A stretch of DNA of 64,000 nt from an uncultured beta proteobacterium (GCA_903876735.1 CAIRAW010000043.1:1-64000); one strand, 5' to 3'. Shown: positions 44,124-52,939, counted from the first letter of the stretch. A program made the numbers and translations. Notes: a model not told the origin generated them from the sequence alone.

Positions 44124-44873
44124 CTAAGCCAGCTTACGCCACAGCGCATCCGGAATATGGCCAAAGAAGGGGCGCAGCCAGCGCCACGGGAAAGCCGGCA
44201 CAACACCGACAGCCTTGCGCTGCTCTATCAGGGTCACGGCTTCCCGGGCCGCTTGCGCTGCGCTGACGGCGAACGGGTACTTGTCCATCTTGGGCATGAT
44301 CTCGGTCAGCACAAAGCCCGGCAGGATCTGGCAGACGGCGATGTTCTTGCGCTTGAGCTCCATGCGCGCGGCGTCCAGGTACATCGAAAAGCCGGCCTTG
44401 CTGGCGCAGTACGCGCCCTGCTTGGGTATCGCCTGCAGCGAGGCCAGCGAGGAAATACCAACCAGTTGACCGGCACCGCGGCCCAGAAAATGTTCCACCG
44501 CCGCCTCGGTCGTCGCAATGGCGCCGATCAGATTGGTCTGAATCAACTGCGCCGCCTGCGCCAGTTCGCCCCGGCCCACGGGCGTGAAGCGGTTCACGCC
44601 GGCGTTCACCACCACGATGTCAACGCCGCCCAAGGCCTCGAACAGGGGACGCAGCGTGGGCGCAACGGCGTCGGGCTGATCGACATCGAGCGCGACGATC
44701 TCGATGCGCCGCGCCGGGTCCGGGTATTTGGCCTGCACTTCATCGCGCAATTGCGCCAGCAGGTCGAGTCGCCTGGCCGCGAGTCCCAGGTGGTAGCCGC
44801 GCGCGGCGAACTCCAAGGCCAGCGCGAGGCCAATGCCACTCGATGCGCCGGTGATCACAACAGTTTTCGCCAT
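44124..44873 (-). CDS. short-chain dehydrogenase/reductase
   Basis: 249-residue classical SDR with cofactor motif VVITGASSGIGLALALEFAA, VVVNAGVNRF (NAG motif), catalytic GISSLASLQAIPKQGAYCAS (S, Y) with K five residues on, and ILPGFVLTEIM. The arginines after strand 2 (LAARRLD) suggest NADP(H). ATG 44873 begins 1 nt after the stop of the upstream sulfatase gene. Substrate unknown; oxidation of an alcohol released by desulfation is plausible. Confidence 0.85.
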   Translation of the reverse strand: MAKTVVITGASSGIGLALALEFAARGYHLGLAARRLDLLAQLRDEVQAKYPDPARRIEIVALDVDQPDAVAPTLRPLFEALGGVDIVVVNAGVNRFTPVGRGELAQAAQLIQTNLIGAIATTEAAVEHFLGRGAGQLVGISSLASLQAIPKQGAYCASKAGFSMYLDAARMELKRKNIAVCQILPGFVLTEIMPKMDKYPFAVSAAQAAREAVTLIEQRKAVGVVPAFPWRWLRPFFGHIPDALWRKLA

Positions 44874-44874
44874 G

Positions 44875-46539
44875 TCAGTTGTACCAGTAGGTGTACTCAT
44901 CCTGTGCCGTTTGCTTCTGGTCCAGCGTCTTGTCGATGGCAATTGGAAACTGGATGAATGAAGGCCAGAGTGGCGCCGGCATCTGGGCATGGTGGGCTGT
45001 GAGCGTCGCCTTCATCTGCGCCAGTTTCCCGGGCTGCTGCTCAGCCAGATTGGTCTTCTCGGTCGGGTCGTCCTTGAGCTTGAAGAGCCAGTCCTTCTTT
45101 GGCTGTTCCGAGACAATCAGCTTCCAGCCGTCTTCCTGCACCGCCCGATACGGGCCGTCGCGCCAGAACAGCGCGCGCTGCGGCTGCGTGGATGCATTCT
45201 TGCCCAGATAGGGCAGCAAGTTGACGCCGTCGATCGGTCGATCGATTGGCAATTTGCCGCCAGCGGCGGCGACCACGGTGGGCAGAATGTCGATGCTGGA
45301 AACCGGCTGCTGGTACTGCGTGCCCGCAGCGATATGGCCCGGCCATTTGGCGACATAGGGCACGCGCAGTCCACCCTGGAACTGCGTCAGCTTCCAGCCA
45401 CGGTAGGGGCGATTCACATCGGGGATGCCGATGTAGCCGGGTGCGCCGTTGTCACTTGTGAAGATGACGATGGTGTTGTCGTCAAGCCCCTCCTCACGCA
45501 GCGTCTGCAGCACGCGCCCGACGCTGCGGTCGATGGAGCGAATCATGGCGGCGTAGACGCGGCGCCGGTGATCGGGAATGTTGGCGAGGGCGTCGTAATC
45601 TTCCTTGCTTGCCTGCAGCGGCGTGTGCACGCCCCAGTGCGCCAGGAACATGAAGAAGGGCTGGTTCTTGTTCTTCTTGATGGCGCTGACTGCCTCGTCG
45701 GTGAAGTAATCCGTCAGGTACTTGCTGGGCTCAAACCACTTGCCGGCGTTGTAGCTCACGCCAAAGCGCATATTGGGCCAGAGGAACTTGTCGATCGGGT
45801 CGAAGTCCTGTTTCGAGTTGACCACGCGCGGGTCTTTCTCCGGCAGATAGAGTCCGCTTTCCATGAACAGGCTCTCATCGAAGCCCTGGTTGTTGGGGCG
45901 CATCTCGGGCGTGCTGCCCAGATGCCATTTGCCAATGTGGATGGTGTGGTAACCGCGCGGCTTGAGCAGCTTGGCCACGGTCTGCTCGGTCGGCGGCATG
46001 CCCAGGTCGTTGAAGTCCTTGGACGCGCTGGCTTTTTCCTGGTCGATCACGACCGGGTAGAGCCGGTCCGGGTCGGCGTAGAGCGCGCCGGCGACACGCG
46101 CCATGGGGCCGGGTGTGGGCGTGAACTCGACACCAAAGCGCCAGGGGTAGCGCCCGGTCAGCATGGCCGCACGCGAGACCGTGCACACGGCTGCTGCTGC
46201 ATAACCCTGGTCGAAGCGCACACCATCGCGCGCAATGGCGTCGATGTTGGGGGTGGGTACGCCTTCAGCGGTGTGGCCACCGCCAAAAGTGCTGACGTCG
46301 TTGCTGCCCAGGTCGTCGGCCAGGATCACGATGATGTTCGGCGGCCGTTGCGACACGGCTTGCACGGCCGTTGCCGGACCTTCGATCCAAGGCACCGGGT
46401 GGTTTGCCTCGCGTGGGTTCTTGAAGTCGGTCGTCCAGCCCAGCGAGTACTGCAGGATCAGCAAGCGATTGGCGTAGACGCCAACGGCCAGCGCTGCGGT
46501 CACCGCCAGCGAGATCGCCAGTTTCTTTTTAATTTTCAT
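44875..46539 (-). CDS. type I sulfatase with atypical maturation motif (CTVSR)
   Basis: 554-residue sulfatase-family protein anchored or exported by an N-terminal hydrophobic segment (7-30). Metal aspartates in VILADDLGSNDVSTFGG (D75, D76). The maturation site reads C119-T-V-S-R; the usual proline (C-x-P-x-R) is valine, though the following AAMLTGRYPWRFG is normal. Later TIVIFTSDNGAPGYIG and WRDGPYRAVQEDGWKLIVSE complete the fold. About 30% like sulfatase 1 by eye and clearly a separate subfamily. Whether it is matured by the maturase 17 kb away is open. Heads the SDR-GST-DUF1254 run. Confidence 0.85.
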   Translation of the reverse strand: MKIKKKLAISLAVTAALAVGVYANRLLILQYSLGWTTDFKNPREANHPVPWIEGPATAVQAVSQRPPNIIVILADDLGSNDVSTFGGGHTAEGVPTPNIDAIARDGVRFDQGYAAAAVCTVSRAAMLTGRYPWRFGVEFTPTPGPMARVAGALYADPDRLYPVVIDQEKASASKDFNDLGMPPTEQTVAKLLKPRGYHTIHIGKWHLGSTPEMRPNNQGFDESLFMESGLYLPEKDPRVVNSKQDFDPIDKFLWPNMRFGVSYNAGKWFEPSKYLTDYFTDEAVSAIKKNKNQPFFMFLAHWGVHTPLQASKEDYDALANIPDHRRRVYAAMIRSIDRSVGRVLQTLREEGLDDNTIVIFTSDNGAPGYIGIPDVNRPYRGWKLTQFQGGLRVPYVAKWPGHIAAGTQYQQPVSSIDILPTVVAAAGGKLPIDRPIDGVNLLPYLGKNASTQPQRALFWRDGPYRAVQEDGWKLIVSEQPKKDWLFKLKDDPTEKTNLAEQQPGKLAQMKATLTAHHAQMPAPLWPSFIQFPIAIDKTLDQKQTAQDEYTYWYN

Positions 46540-46593
46540 TGCGTCGGTTCCGGTTCGCTCAAATTGTGCGCACGCCTAGGCCTGCAGCCAGTC

Positions 46594-46681
46594 GTTGTCA
46601 TGCCGGACCCGATCCGGCATCCATGCATTTCGACCGTGGCACGCAGAGCATGGATTGCGGGTCGGAGCCCGCAATGACAGA
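46594..46681. repeat. 88-bp palindromic repeat element (copy 2)
   Basis: Starts GTTGTCATGCCGGACC and ends GCCCGCAATGACAGA, with two hairpins: ATGCCGGACCCGATCCGGCAT and ATTGCGGGTCGGAGCCCGCAAT. The sequence and two-hairpin layout match the element at 23872-23947, with a different, slightly longer centre. It lies between the second sulfatase gene and the preceding membrane-protein gene and occupies most of that gap. Confidence 0.8.
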
Positions 46682-46708
46682 GCAATATTGTCATGGTTCA
46701 TGGAAGTC

Positions 46709-47329
46709 TCACCCAGCACACAGCAGCGTCAAAACAAAACCAATCAGCGCCAGAACGCCGCCGACGGCAGCGCGTACAAAGATCAAGCTTGCCAGCGGTT
46801 TGAGCGGTGTGATGTGGGTCTCTTCAATCGCCGCCCATTTGTGGATGGCAATGTCCTGGCTTTCGATGGCCACGGCAAAACGCAGAAAATCACGCCGGCT
46901 GCGGTAACGCACCATGGCGACGTAATTCCAAGGCGGGGCGTCCTCGGGCTGGACGAAGCGCCCGGCACACCTGGCCAGAAAAATCGGAACCGCGCCGCAG
47001 CGCAGCAAGGGCCACAGCACAGCGCGGCCGTAACGCTTGTCAGCGTCGCGCGCACTGTCGCCATAGGCGTGGCCCGGCGGATACAAAGCCTTGGCACGGT
47101 AGCGCACCAGGTTGTGCATGACGAACTCGCAACCGTCGTCGTTGGCCGCCAAGCGGCTCACCAACTCAGACGTGGCCTGGCCCTGCGTAGCGCGGCTGAG
47201 TTGACCCAACACGCGCTCAAACTCGGTGATTTCGGCCTGACTCAAAGGCTTGCCACGTCCGCCGTACCAAAGCAGGAACAACCCATAGAGCACCACCAGC
47301 CCCAGCACAATCAACAGCGTCTTGCTCAT
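46709..47329 (-). CDS. membrane-anchored hypothetical protein
   Basis: 206 residues with hydrophobic segments at both ends (SKTLLIVLGLVVLYGLFLLW at 2-21, and about 183-204) enclosing a soluble part with VMHNLVRYRAKALYPPGH and NYVAMVRYRSRRDFLRFAVA. The latter looks like a dimeric alpha/beta-barrel (ABM-like) segment, but the match is weak. Starts 12 nt after the acyl-CoA ligase stop. Function unknown. Confidence 0.6.
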   Translation of the reverse strand: MSKTLLIVLGLVVLYGLFLLWYGGRGKPLSQAEITEFERVLGQLSRATQGQATSELVSRLAANDDGCEFVMHNLVRYRAKALYPPGHAYGDSARDADKRYGRAVLWPLLRCGAVPIFLARCAGRFVQPEDAPPWNYVAMVRYRSRRDFLRFAVAIESQDIAIHKWAAIEETHITPLKPLASLIFVRAAVGGVLALIGFVLTLLCAG

Positions 47330-47341
47330 GGGGTCTGGGCC

Positions 47342-49012
47342 TCAGGCCAGGTCGCGCAGTTCGCGGCGCAGGATCTTGCCAACATTGCTCTTGGGAAGCT
47401 CGGCCATGAAAACGATCTCGCGCGGAATCTTATAGGCGGTCAGGTTCTCGCGGCAATGCGCGATCAGCACTTCTTCGGTCAGTGCGGCCGACTTCTTGAC
47501 GACGAAGATCTTCACCATCTCGCCCGAGTTCGCGCTGGCCTTGCCCACGGCGGCGACTTCGAGCACATCGGGGTGCATCATCACCACCTCTTCGATCTCG
47601 TTCGGGTAGACATTGAAACCCGAGACCAGGATCATGTCTTTCAAGCGATCAACAATCTTGAGAAAACCTCTCTCGTCGATCGTCGCCACATCGCCGGTTC
47701 GCAAATAGCCGTCATGCGTCATCACGGCAGCGGTCTCGTGCGGTCGATTCCAGTAACCCCGCATCACTTGCGGCCCCCTGACGCAGAGCTCGCCGGCTTG
47801 GCCGATAGGCAACTCGTGCCCCTCGCGATTGCGGATTGAAACCTCGGTCGATGGCACCGGCAAGCCGATACTGCCGCTGAACTCTTTCAGATCAAACGGA
47901 TTGACCGTCACCGTCGGCGAGCACTCCGTCAGCCCGTAGCCTTCGACCAGCGGCGAGCCGGTGATTTTTTCCCAGCGCTCGGCCACCGGGCGCTGCACGG
48001 CGGCACCACCGCCGATGGCAAAACGCAGCTTGCTGAAATCAATCTTCGCAAAACCAGGGTCGTTGATCAAACCGTTGAACAAGGTGTTGACCGCCGGCAT
48101 CGAAGTAAACCGGTACTGACTCAGCACTTTGACAAAGGCCGGTATGTTGCGCGGGTCGGCGACCAGCACGTTGGTGCCGCCCATTCCGACCATGCCCAGG
48201 CAGCCGCCCAGCGCAAAGATGTGATAGAGCGGAATCGCGGTGATGCTGATCAGTTCCTCCTTCTTGTCAAGGAAGGGCTCGCTCCAGACCTGGCCCTGCT
48301 TGACGTTGGCCAGCACGTTGCGGTGCGTCAGCATCGCGCCTTTGGAAACACCGGTGGTGCCGCCGGTGTACTGCAGAAACGCCAGTTCCTCGGATTGGAT
48401 CGCAACCGGCTTGAACTTTGCCGTCTCGCCCTGCGCGAGCATGTCCAGAAAATCCACGCTGCCCGGTAGCGAATACGCGGGCACGGCTTTCTTGACTTTG
48501 CGGATCAGGAAGTTGCCCAGCATGCGCTTGGGCCAGGGCATCATGTCGGCCAGACCGGTGACGACGACATGCTTGACCTGCGTGCTGGCGATGACTTTGG
48601 CCAGCGTATGGGCAAAGACCTCGACCACGATCATGGCCTGCGCACCCGAATCGTTCAACTGGTGTTGCAACTCGCGCGCCGTGTACATCGGGTTCACGTT
48701 GACCACCACATAACCGGCGCGCAGCAGGCCGAACAGGCACACCGGGTATTGCAGCAGATTGGGCATCATCAGCGCCACGCGCGTGCCCGGTGGCAATTGC
48801 AGAACCGACTGGAAGTAAGCGGCCAACTGGCGCGTCAACTGATCGAGCGCGCGGTAGGTGATCGCCACCCCGGTGGAGCCGCTGACGAAAGCGCGGCGCT
48901 CGCCAAACGCTTGCACGGCGGCGTCGAAATAGTCAGCGATGGAGCCCAGTGCGTGGACGTCAATCTCGGCCGGAACGCCGGATGAATAGCTCTGGAGCCA
49001 GATTTTTTCCAT
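47342..49012 (-). CDS. long-chain acyl-CoA ligase (FadD-like)
   Basis: 556-residue AMP-forming CoA ligase. Phosphate loop FLQYTGGTTGVSKGAMLTHR (about residue 215), VEGYGLTECSPTVTVNPFD (about 355), adenylate motif YLRTGDVATIDERGFLKIVD, FACS motif DRLKDMILVSGFNVYPNEIE, and catalytic lysine in SNVGKILRREL. Activates a carboxylic acid for the beta-oxidation enzymes downstream. First gene of the minus-strand run. The chain-length specificity cannot be read. Confidence 0.87.
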   Translation of the reverse strand: MEKIWLQSYSSGVPAEIDVHALGSIADYFDAAVQAFGERRAFVSGSTGVAITYRALDQLTRQLAAYFQSVLQLPPGTRVALMMPNLLQYPVCLFGLLRAGYVVVNVNPMYTARELQHQLNDSGAQAMIVVEVFAHTLAKVIASTQVKHVVVTGLADMMPWPKRMLGNFLIRKVKKAVPAYSLPGSVDFLDMLAQGETAKFKPVAIQSEELAFLQYTGGTTGVSKGAMLTHRNVLANVKQGQVWSEPFLDKKEELISITAIPLYHIFALGGCLGMVGMGGTNVLVADPRNIPAFVKVLSQYRFTSMPAVNTLFNGLINDPGFAKIDFSKLRFAIGGGAAVQRPVAERWEKITGSPLVEGYGLTECSPTVTVNPFDLKEFSGSIGLPVPSTEVSIRNREGHELPIGQAGELCVRGPQVMRGYWNRPHETAAVMTHDGYLRTGDVATIDERGFLKIVDRLKDMILVSGFNVYPNEIEEVVMMHPDVLEVAAVGKASANSGEMVKIFVVKKSAALTEEVLIAHCRENLTAYKIPREIVFMAELPKSNVGKILRRELRDLA

Positions 49013-49334
49013 GGTCGGTGTTCAGCTCCTTGCGTTCAATACACAAGTGTACTGTCGTCAAGGAAGGCAGCTATCGGTAAATACCCGAATCGGCGAGTCC
49101 GGTGGTGGTTTGACGTTCTGCCGTCGCTGCGGGGCGAAGGAGCCCGTGTGCATCAGCTGACTATGTGGCTACTGGGTAGCGCTAAGAGCCAGTCGAGATT
49201 CAGGTCAGCAATTGCGTGATTGACGATTGCAGTCCTTCGTCAAAGACCGGTTCGGAGCCGTGGAAAATCAGACTGCTGACGCAAGCCGTTGAAAACGGCA
49301 CCAACAAATGGTAACGTATGTGTTACCATAAGCC
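49013..49334. other. 322-nt intergenic region with a toxin-antitoxin-type operator
   Basis: No gene is evident. It contains ACACAAGTGTACTGT just upstream of fadD, probably part of its promoter, and near the right end a palindrome at 49309-49328 (listed separately). The rest shows nothing I recognise. Confidence 0.5.
49309..49328. promoter_or_regulatory. palindromic operator before the toxin-antitoxin pair
   Basis: TGGTAAC (49309-49315) and GTTACCA (49322-49328) are perfect inverted arms with a 6-nt spacer. The site ends 6 nt before the toxin ATG, as expected for an autorepressing HigA-type antitoxin. Confidence 0.65.
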
Positions 49335-49781
49335 ATGCCGATCAAAGTCGAGGAATACATTCAGGAAGACGCGTCAACCCCCTACAAGAAGTAGTTTGAC
49401 AGCTTGCCAGTTCAAGCTGCAGCGAAGGTCACGGTCGCCAAGCTGCGTATGGAGTTGGGCAACACATCGAGCATCAAGTGGTTCGATGGAATGGGTGAGT
49501 ACGTTATCGACTGGGGACCTGGCTATCGAATTTACTTGGCCCAAGATGGTGACAAACTGATCGTACTGTTTGGAGGCAGCACCAAGCGCGGGCAGCAGCA
49601 GGATATCAACCGGGCAAGGGAGTTGCTCGCTGAATACAAATCGCGCAAGAAGGCTCAGACGGCCAAGACAAACGTGAGCAAAAACAAGAGGCAAACCAAT
49701 GGCACTGACACGAAGCTTCAAAGAAACAGTTGTTCAACGCGTGCAAAGCGATGCATCCTTCGCGCAGGCGCTGCTGGATGA
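49335..49781 (+). pseudogene. RelE/HigB-like toxin interrupted by an in-frame amber codon
   Basis: From ATG 49335 the frame reads MPIKVEEYIQEDASTPYKK, then TAG at 49392-49394, then continues FDSLPVQAAAKVTVAKLRME without frame change. Family members have KWFDSL-like sequence here, so a TGG-to-TAG change is the simplest explanation. After the stop the toxin fold is intact: ELGNTSSIKWFDGMGEYVID, GPGYRIYLAQDGDKLIVLFG and DINRARELLAEYKSRKK. The frame stays open 83 nt into the antitoxin, which is not typical and may mean the original stop is lost. Probably inactive unless the amber codon is read through. Confidence 0.75.
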
Positions 49782-50019
49782 AGCCGGGACATTGTTTCTG
49801 AACGGTGAGCCCGAAACGGCGCGACTGATTCTGCGTGACTTGGTGAATGCAACAATGGGTTTTGAGCAACTCGCCACGCTGACAGGCAAACCCAGCAAGA
49901 GCCTGCACCGCATGTTGTCGCCTACTGGCAATCCAAGCATGGACAACCTGGCAGCAATTTTTCGAGTTGTTCGTGATCGACTGAAAGTCAATTTTGAAGC
50001 GCACTCGGTTGCAGCGTGA
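49699..50019 (+). CDS. HigA-like XRE-family antitoxin
   Basis: 106 residues: N-terminal MALTRSFKETVVQRVQSDAS, an arm ALLDEAGTLFLNGEPETARL, then an HTH (FEQLATLTGKPSKSLHRMLS) and NPSMDNLAAIFRVVRDRLKV, the pattern of antitoxins paired with phage Gp49/HigB-type toxins. AAGAGG precedes ATG 49699. It looks intact although its toxin is broken, so it may persist as an orphan antitoxin protecting against related toxins. Confidence 0.78.
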   Translation: MALTRSFKETVVQRVQSDASFAQALLDEAGTLFLNGEPETARLILRDLVNATMGFEQLATLTGKPSKSLHRMLSPTGNPSMDNLAAIFRVVRDRLKVNFEAHSVAA

Positions 50020-50321
50020 AGCGCTGCTACTGCTCAGCACCACCGGTGCGCAGATGACTCACTTTCGGTAGTTAATCCAAACGAATCCACGGTATCGGCG
50101 ACCTCCTGCCTCGCAACACTCAGCGGACTTTGCCCTATGTTTTGGGTTGCTCTATTCCGGCCTGTCGTCATGGGCTCTGATGTGCCCTAAACGGTCATCG
50201 GCGACTGTGGCGAGCAGACGTTCGCAGGCGCGGTCCGGGATGCAAAAGCTGACCTTCAGTTGCAGGTTCAACTTTCTTTATTAAGGGCTATGGTTACCCA
50301 CTAACGTCGGGCGTCAACAAT
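50020..50321. other. 302-nt intergenic region, nothing recognised
   Basis: Between the antitoxin and the convergent LacI gene. No open frame with plausible coding character, no clear hairpin with T-tract, no repeat shared with the rest of the window was found. Confidence 0.4.
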
Positions 50322-51371
50322 TTAACTCTGTCGGGGAGGTGCAGAAGTGTCGCGACGAATAAGTTCCACCGGCATCACGTCGCGAGTCGGCGGAGTCAGC
50401 GCGCCGTTTCGAATTCTATCCAGCATTCGTCGGCAGGCAACGCGTGCCATATCCTTGGCCGAAGAATTGATCGTAGTCAGGCTAATCAACCGTGAACCCG
50501 CCAGCGGAATGTTGTCAAAGCCCACCACAGACAACTGGCCTGGCACATCAATATTCTTAGCGCGAGCAGCTTCAAGCACACCCAATGCAATCGAATCGCC
50601 ACCGGCCATGATGGCTGTGACTGGATCTTGAAGCTCAAGCATCTGGGTTGAGCCCGAGTAGCCAGACTCGTAGCTGAATGTGTTCCACACAACTGGCGTG
50701 TTTTCCGGCGGCACACCCTTTTCGCGGAGGAAATTAAGGGCTCCCCTGGCACGATCTCGACTGGTTGATGAGTTCTCGGGCCCCATCACTAATCCAATTC
50801 GACGATGGCCGAGTTCATACAGGTGCCGCATGATTTCAGCGCCACCAGAAAAGTTGTCGGATTCAACGATGTCGACCTTCGAGTCATCCATCGAACGCAC
50901 GGCTAGGACAACGGGAACGCCCAACCTTTGTAGTTCGCGAACCATGAATGAGTCGGTCGTAGCCGAAAGTAAGATCATTCCCTCCAAGTATTCATCGATG
51001 ATCGGACGAAAACTCGAGAGGTGTGCAGCGTCATTCGCCGAGTTCATCGGATCAATGAGCACCATGACGTGGTATTGAAACTCCAACATATCGTGATGAA
51101 TATTTTCCAGCACCATCGTCATGAAGCGGTTATGCAATTGATCCACACTGAGCAAAACACCGACTGTGCGTGTGGGAAGGTTCCTTTTCTTCTTGCCGGG
51201 GCGCTTGGACGCATAGCCCATTGAAACCGCAGCGCGTTGCACCGCATCTCGCGTCTCTTCGCTAATTGTCTGGTGCCCCGCCAGTGCTCGCGAAATTGTT
51301 GATGTGGAAAGTTTGAGCGCGTCAGCGATGTCCTGTAACAGAACACTCTTCTTCGGATTTGAACTGGCCAT
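50322..51371 (-). CDS. LacI/GalR-family transcriptional regulator
   Basis: 349 residues. N-terminal LacI HTH: VLLQDIADALKLSTSTISRA then LAGHQTISEETRDAVQRAAV and hinge GYASKRPG. The effector domain starts RTVGVLLSVDQLHNRFMTMV, with ALGVLEAARAKNIDVPGQLS and VVGFDNIPLAGSRLISLTTI. Divergent from the sugar-type ABC importer, which it presumably controls in response to the imported compound. 336 nt separate the two starts and contain two palindromes. Confidence 0.88.
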   Translation of the reverse strand: MASSNPKKSVLLQDIADALKLSTSTISRALAGHQTISEETRDAVQRAAVSMGYASKRPGKKKRNLPTRTVGVLLSVDQLHNRFMTMVLENIHHDMLEFQYHVMVLIDPMNSANDAAHLSSFRPIIDEYLEGMILLSATTDSFMVRELQRLGVPVVLAVRSMDDSKVDIVESDNFSGGAEIMRHLYELGHRRIGLVMGPENSSTSRDRARGALNFLREKGVPPENTPVVWNTFSYESGYSGSTQMLELQDPVTAIMAGGDSIALGVLEAARAKNIDVPGQLSVVGFDNIPLAGSRLISLTTINSSAKDMARVACRRMLDRIRNGALTPPTRDVMPVELIRRDTSAPPRQS

Positions 51372-51707
51372 AAAGCGTCTTCGGTGGCGTAGAAAATAGG
51401 AATATTATGTCGCAACATCTATGCAAATTGCATAAAACTTGATTGCTAGTTTGCGTCGATTCTTTGATGAACTGGGTAAATCGGTGGAAATTTCTATGCG
51501 TTGCCTCCCTTAATAGCCTTATTGTCTTCTTGTTATTCATTGGTGAAAACAGAAAAATCAAGGGAGTGAGGCAATCTAGGGAATTTCCCTAATGTTTGCA
51601 CTGCAATTGCGTCTTCTTTGCACGTACATTTAGCCTCGGTAGGCAGACTAGGGCTGCAGACCGTGATGGTGATGCGATGTCCGCGACCACACAAACTAGG
51701 AGACCAA
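51372..51707. promoter_or_regulatory. lacI / ABC-importer divergent control region with two palindromes
   Basis: 336 nt, clearly AT-rich. ATGCAA-A-TTGCAT (51421-51433) has 6-nt arms; TAGGGAA-T-TTCCCTA (51577-51591) has 7-nt arms; both have a single central base. LacI-family operators are usually even-length palindromes with a central CG, so neither is textbook, but they are the only strong symmetric sites. TAGGAGACC (51697-51705) is the ribosome site of the binding-protein gene. No other gene is seen. Confidence 0.55.
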
Positions 51708-52886
51708 ATGAAGCTGAGCCTGAAGCGATTTGCGACGCTGTGCGTCGCGTCTGCACTCCTGGCTGGCGGCGTCGCAAACGCTGCCGGTCTGGATGAAATA
51801 CCTGCTGATGTTGCGAAACGCCTGTACTCGAAGGACGTACTGGATCCGGCGCAACCGATTGGCCCAAGTGCCTACAGGGATTGGAAACCTAAGAAGGGCC
51901 CACCTTGGACCATCGGCTATGCGAGCTCTTACGCCGGCAACACTTGGCGTGCTGCCGCGATGGACAGACTGCAAAACGAGATCATCCCTAAGTGGAAAAA
52001 ACTCGGTTTAATCAAGGAAGTCATCATCACTCAGTCGAATCTGAAGGACGCAACGCAAATTCAACAGATGCGCCAGTTGGTTGATCAAGGGGTAGACGCA
52101 ATCATTGTTTGTTGCTCCAACCCTACCGCACTCAATCAGACCATTAAATACGCGCATGACAAAGGTGTTCCAACGTTCTCCTTCACGGGCTATTTGACTT
52201 CGCCGTACGCAATAAACTCTTCTGTCAACTACCAAGCGGGTGGCCGTGAGTTGGGTCTGTGGATGGGTGAGCAAATTGGCAAAAAGGGCAATGTCCTGGT
52301 CGTGCAAGGTATCCCTGGCACATCAGGCTCCGACTCGCAAGACCGCGGAATCAAGTCTGGCTTAGCAAGCTTCCCCGACATCAAAGTCGTCGGTGACGTT
52401 GCCGGCATGTGGACCGATCAGGTTGCACAGGCCGAAGTGCAAAAGTGGTTGGCAACGAACCCGGGGCAGCTTGACGGCATCGTTGTCCAGTCAGCAGCCG
52501 AACTCGGCGTACTGCGGGCTGTCCAGCAGTCAGGTCGCAAGATGATACCGATTGCCATCGGCGGTGAAGTCGGCGCCCTGTGCTACTGGCGCAAGAATCC
52601 CGGCTACATCAGCAGCGCTATCCAACTGTGGCCTCCAGGTGACGACATCGAACTGGCGTGGAACATCATGATGCGCACGCTCGAAGGTCAGGGCCCCAAG
52701 ATGCAATCGGTGCTGGTTGATGCGGTCAAGTTCACGATTGAAGATGTCAAGAAGCTTGTTCCAGAGAACTGTAGTCAAGATTCGGACAAATGGGTGAACG
52801 TTGGAACGGACAAATGGGGCAGCAGTTTGGCCTATCTCGACAAGTTCTTCTTGCGCCCGGCCGATCCGGAAAAATTTAAGCGCTAA
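51708..52886 (+). CDS. ABC transporter substrate-binding protein, sugar-binding (RbsB-like) family
   Basis: 392-residue periplasmic binding protein with signal peptide (residues 1-25, cleavage after ANA). The mature part has WTIGYASSYAGNTWRAAAMD, LVDQGVDAIIVCCSNPTALN, VLVVQGIPGTSGSDSQDRGI and DGIVVQSAAELGVLRAVQQS, the type I sugar-binding fold. About 70 residues longer than RbsB. ATG 51708 has TAGGAGACC upstream. Starts the long plus-strand operon with the opsin-like gene. The ligand is not evident; the downstream hydrolase and SCP2-like gene make a non-sugar ligand possible. Confidence 0.86.
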   Translation: MKLSLKRFATLCVASALLAGGVANAAGLDEIPADVAKRLYSKDVLDPAQPIGPSAYRDWKPKKGPPWTIGYASSYAGNTWRAAAMDRLQNEIIPKWKKLGLIKEVIITQSNLKDATQIQQMRQLVDQGVDAIIVCCSNPTALNQTIKYAHDKGVPTFSFTGYLTSPYAINSSVNYQAGGRELGLWMGEQIGKKGNVLVVQGIPGTSGSDSQDRGIKSGLASFPDIKVVGDVAGMWTDQVAQAEVQKWLATNPGQLDGIVVQSAAELGVLRAVQQSGRKMIPIAIGGEVGALCYWRKNPGYISSAIQLWPPGDDIELAWNIMMRTLEGQGPKMQSVLVDAVKFTIEDVKKLVPENCSQDSDKWVNVGTDKWGSSLAYLDKFFLRPADPEKFKR

Positions 52887-52900
52887 TTCGCTTCCGCCAG

Positions 52901-52939
52901 TTGCATCGAGCATCATGAGTTTTCATGATCTCGATGCAA
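52901..52939. other. strong RNA hairpin between binding-protein and ATPase genes
   Basis: TTGCATCGAG (52901-52910) pairs with CTCGATGCAA (52930-52939), and the inner ATCATGA pairs with TCATGAT, giving about 17 base pairs with a 4-nt loop. No T-tract follows, so it is more likely an mRNA-stabilising or processing hairpin that keeps the binding protein more abundant than the downstream subunits than a full terminator. Confidence 0.65.
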
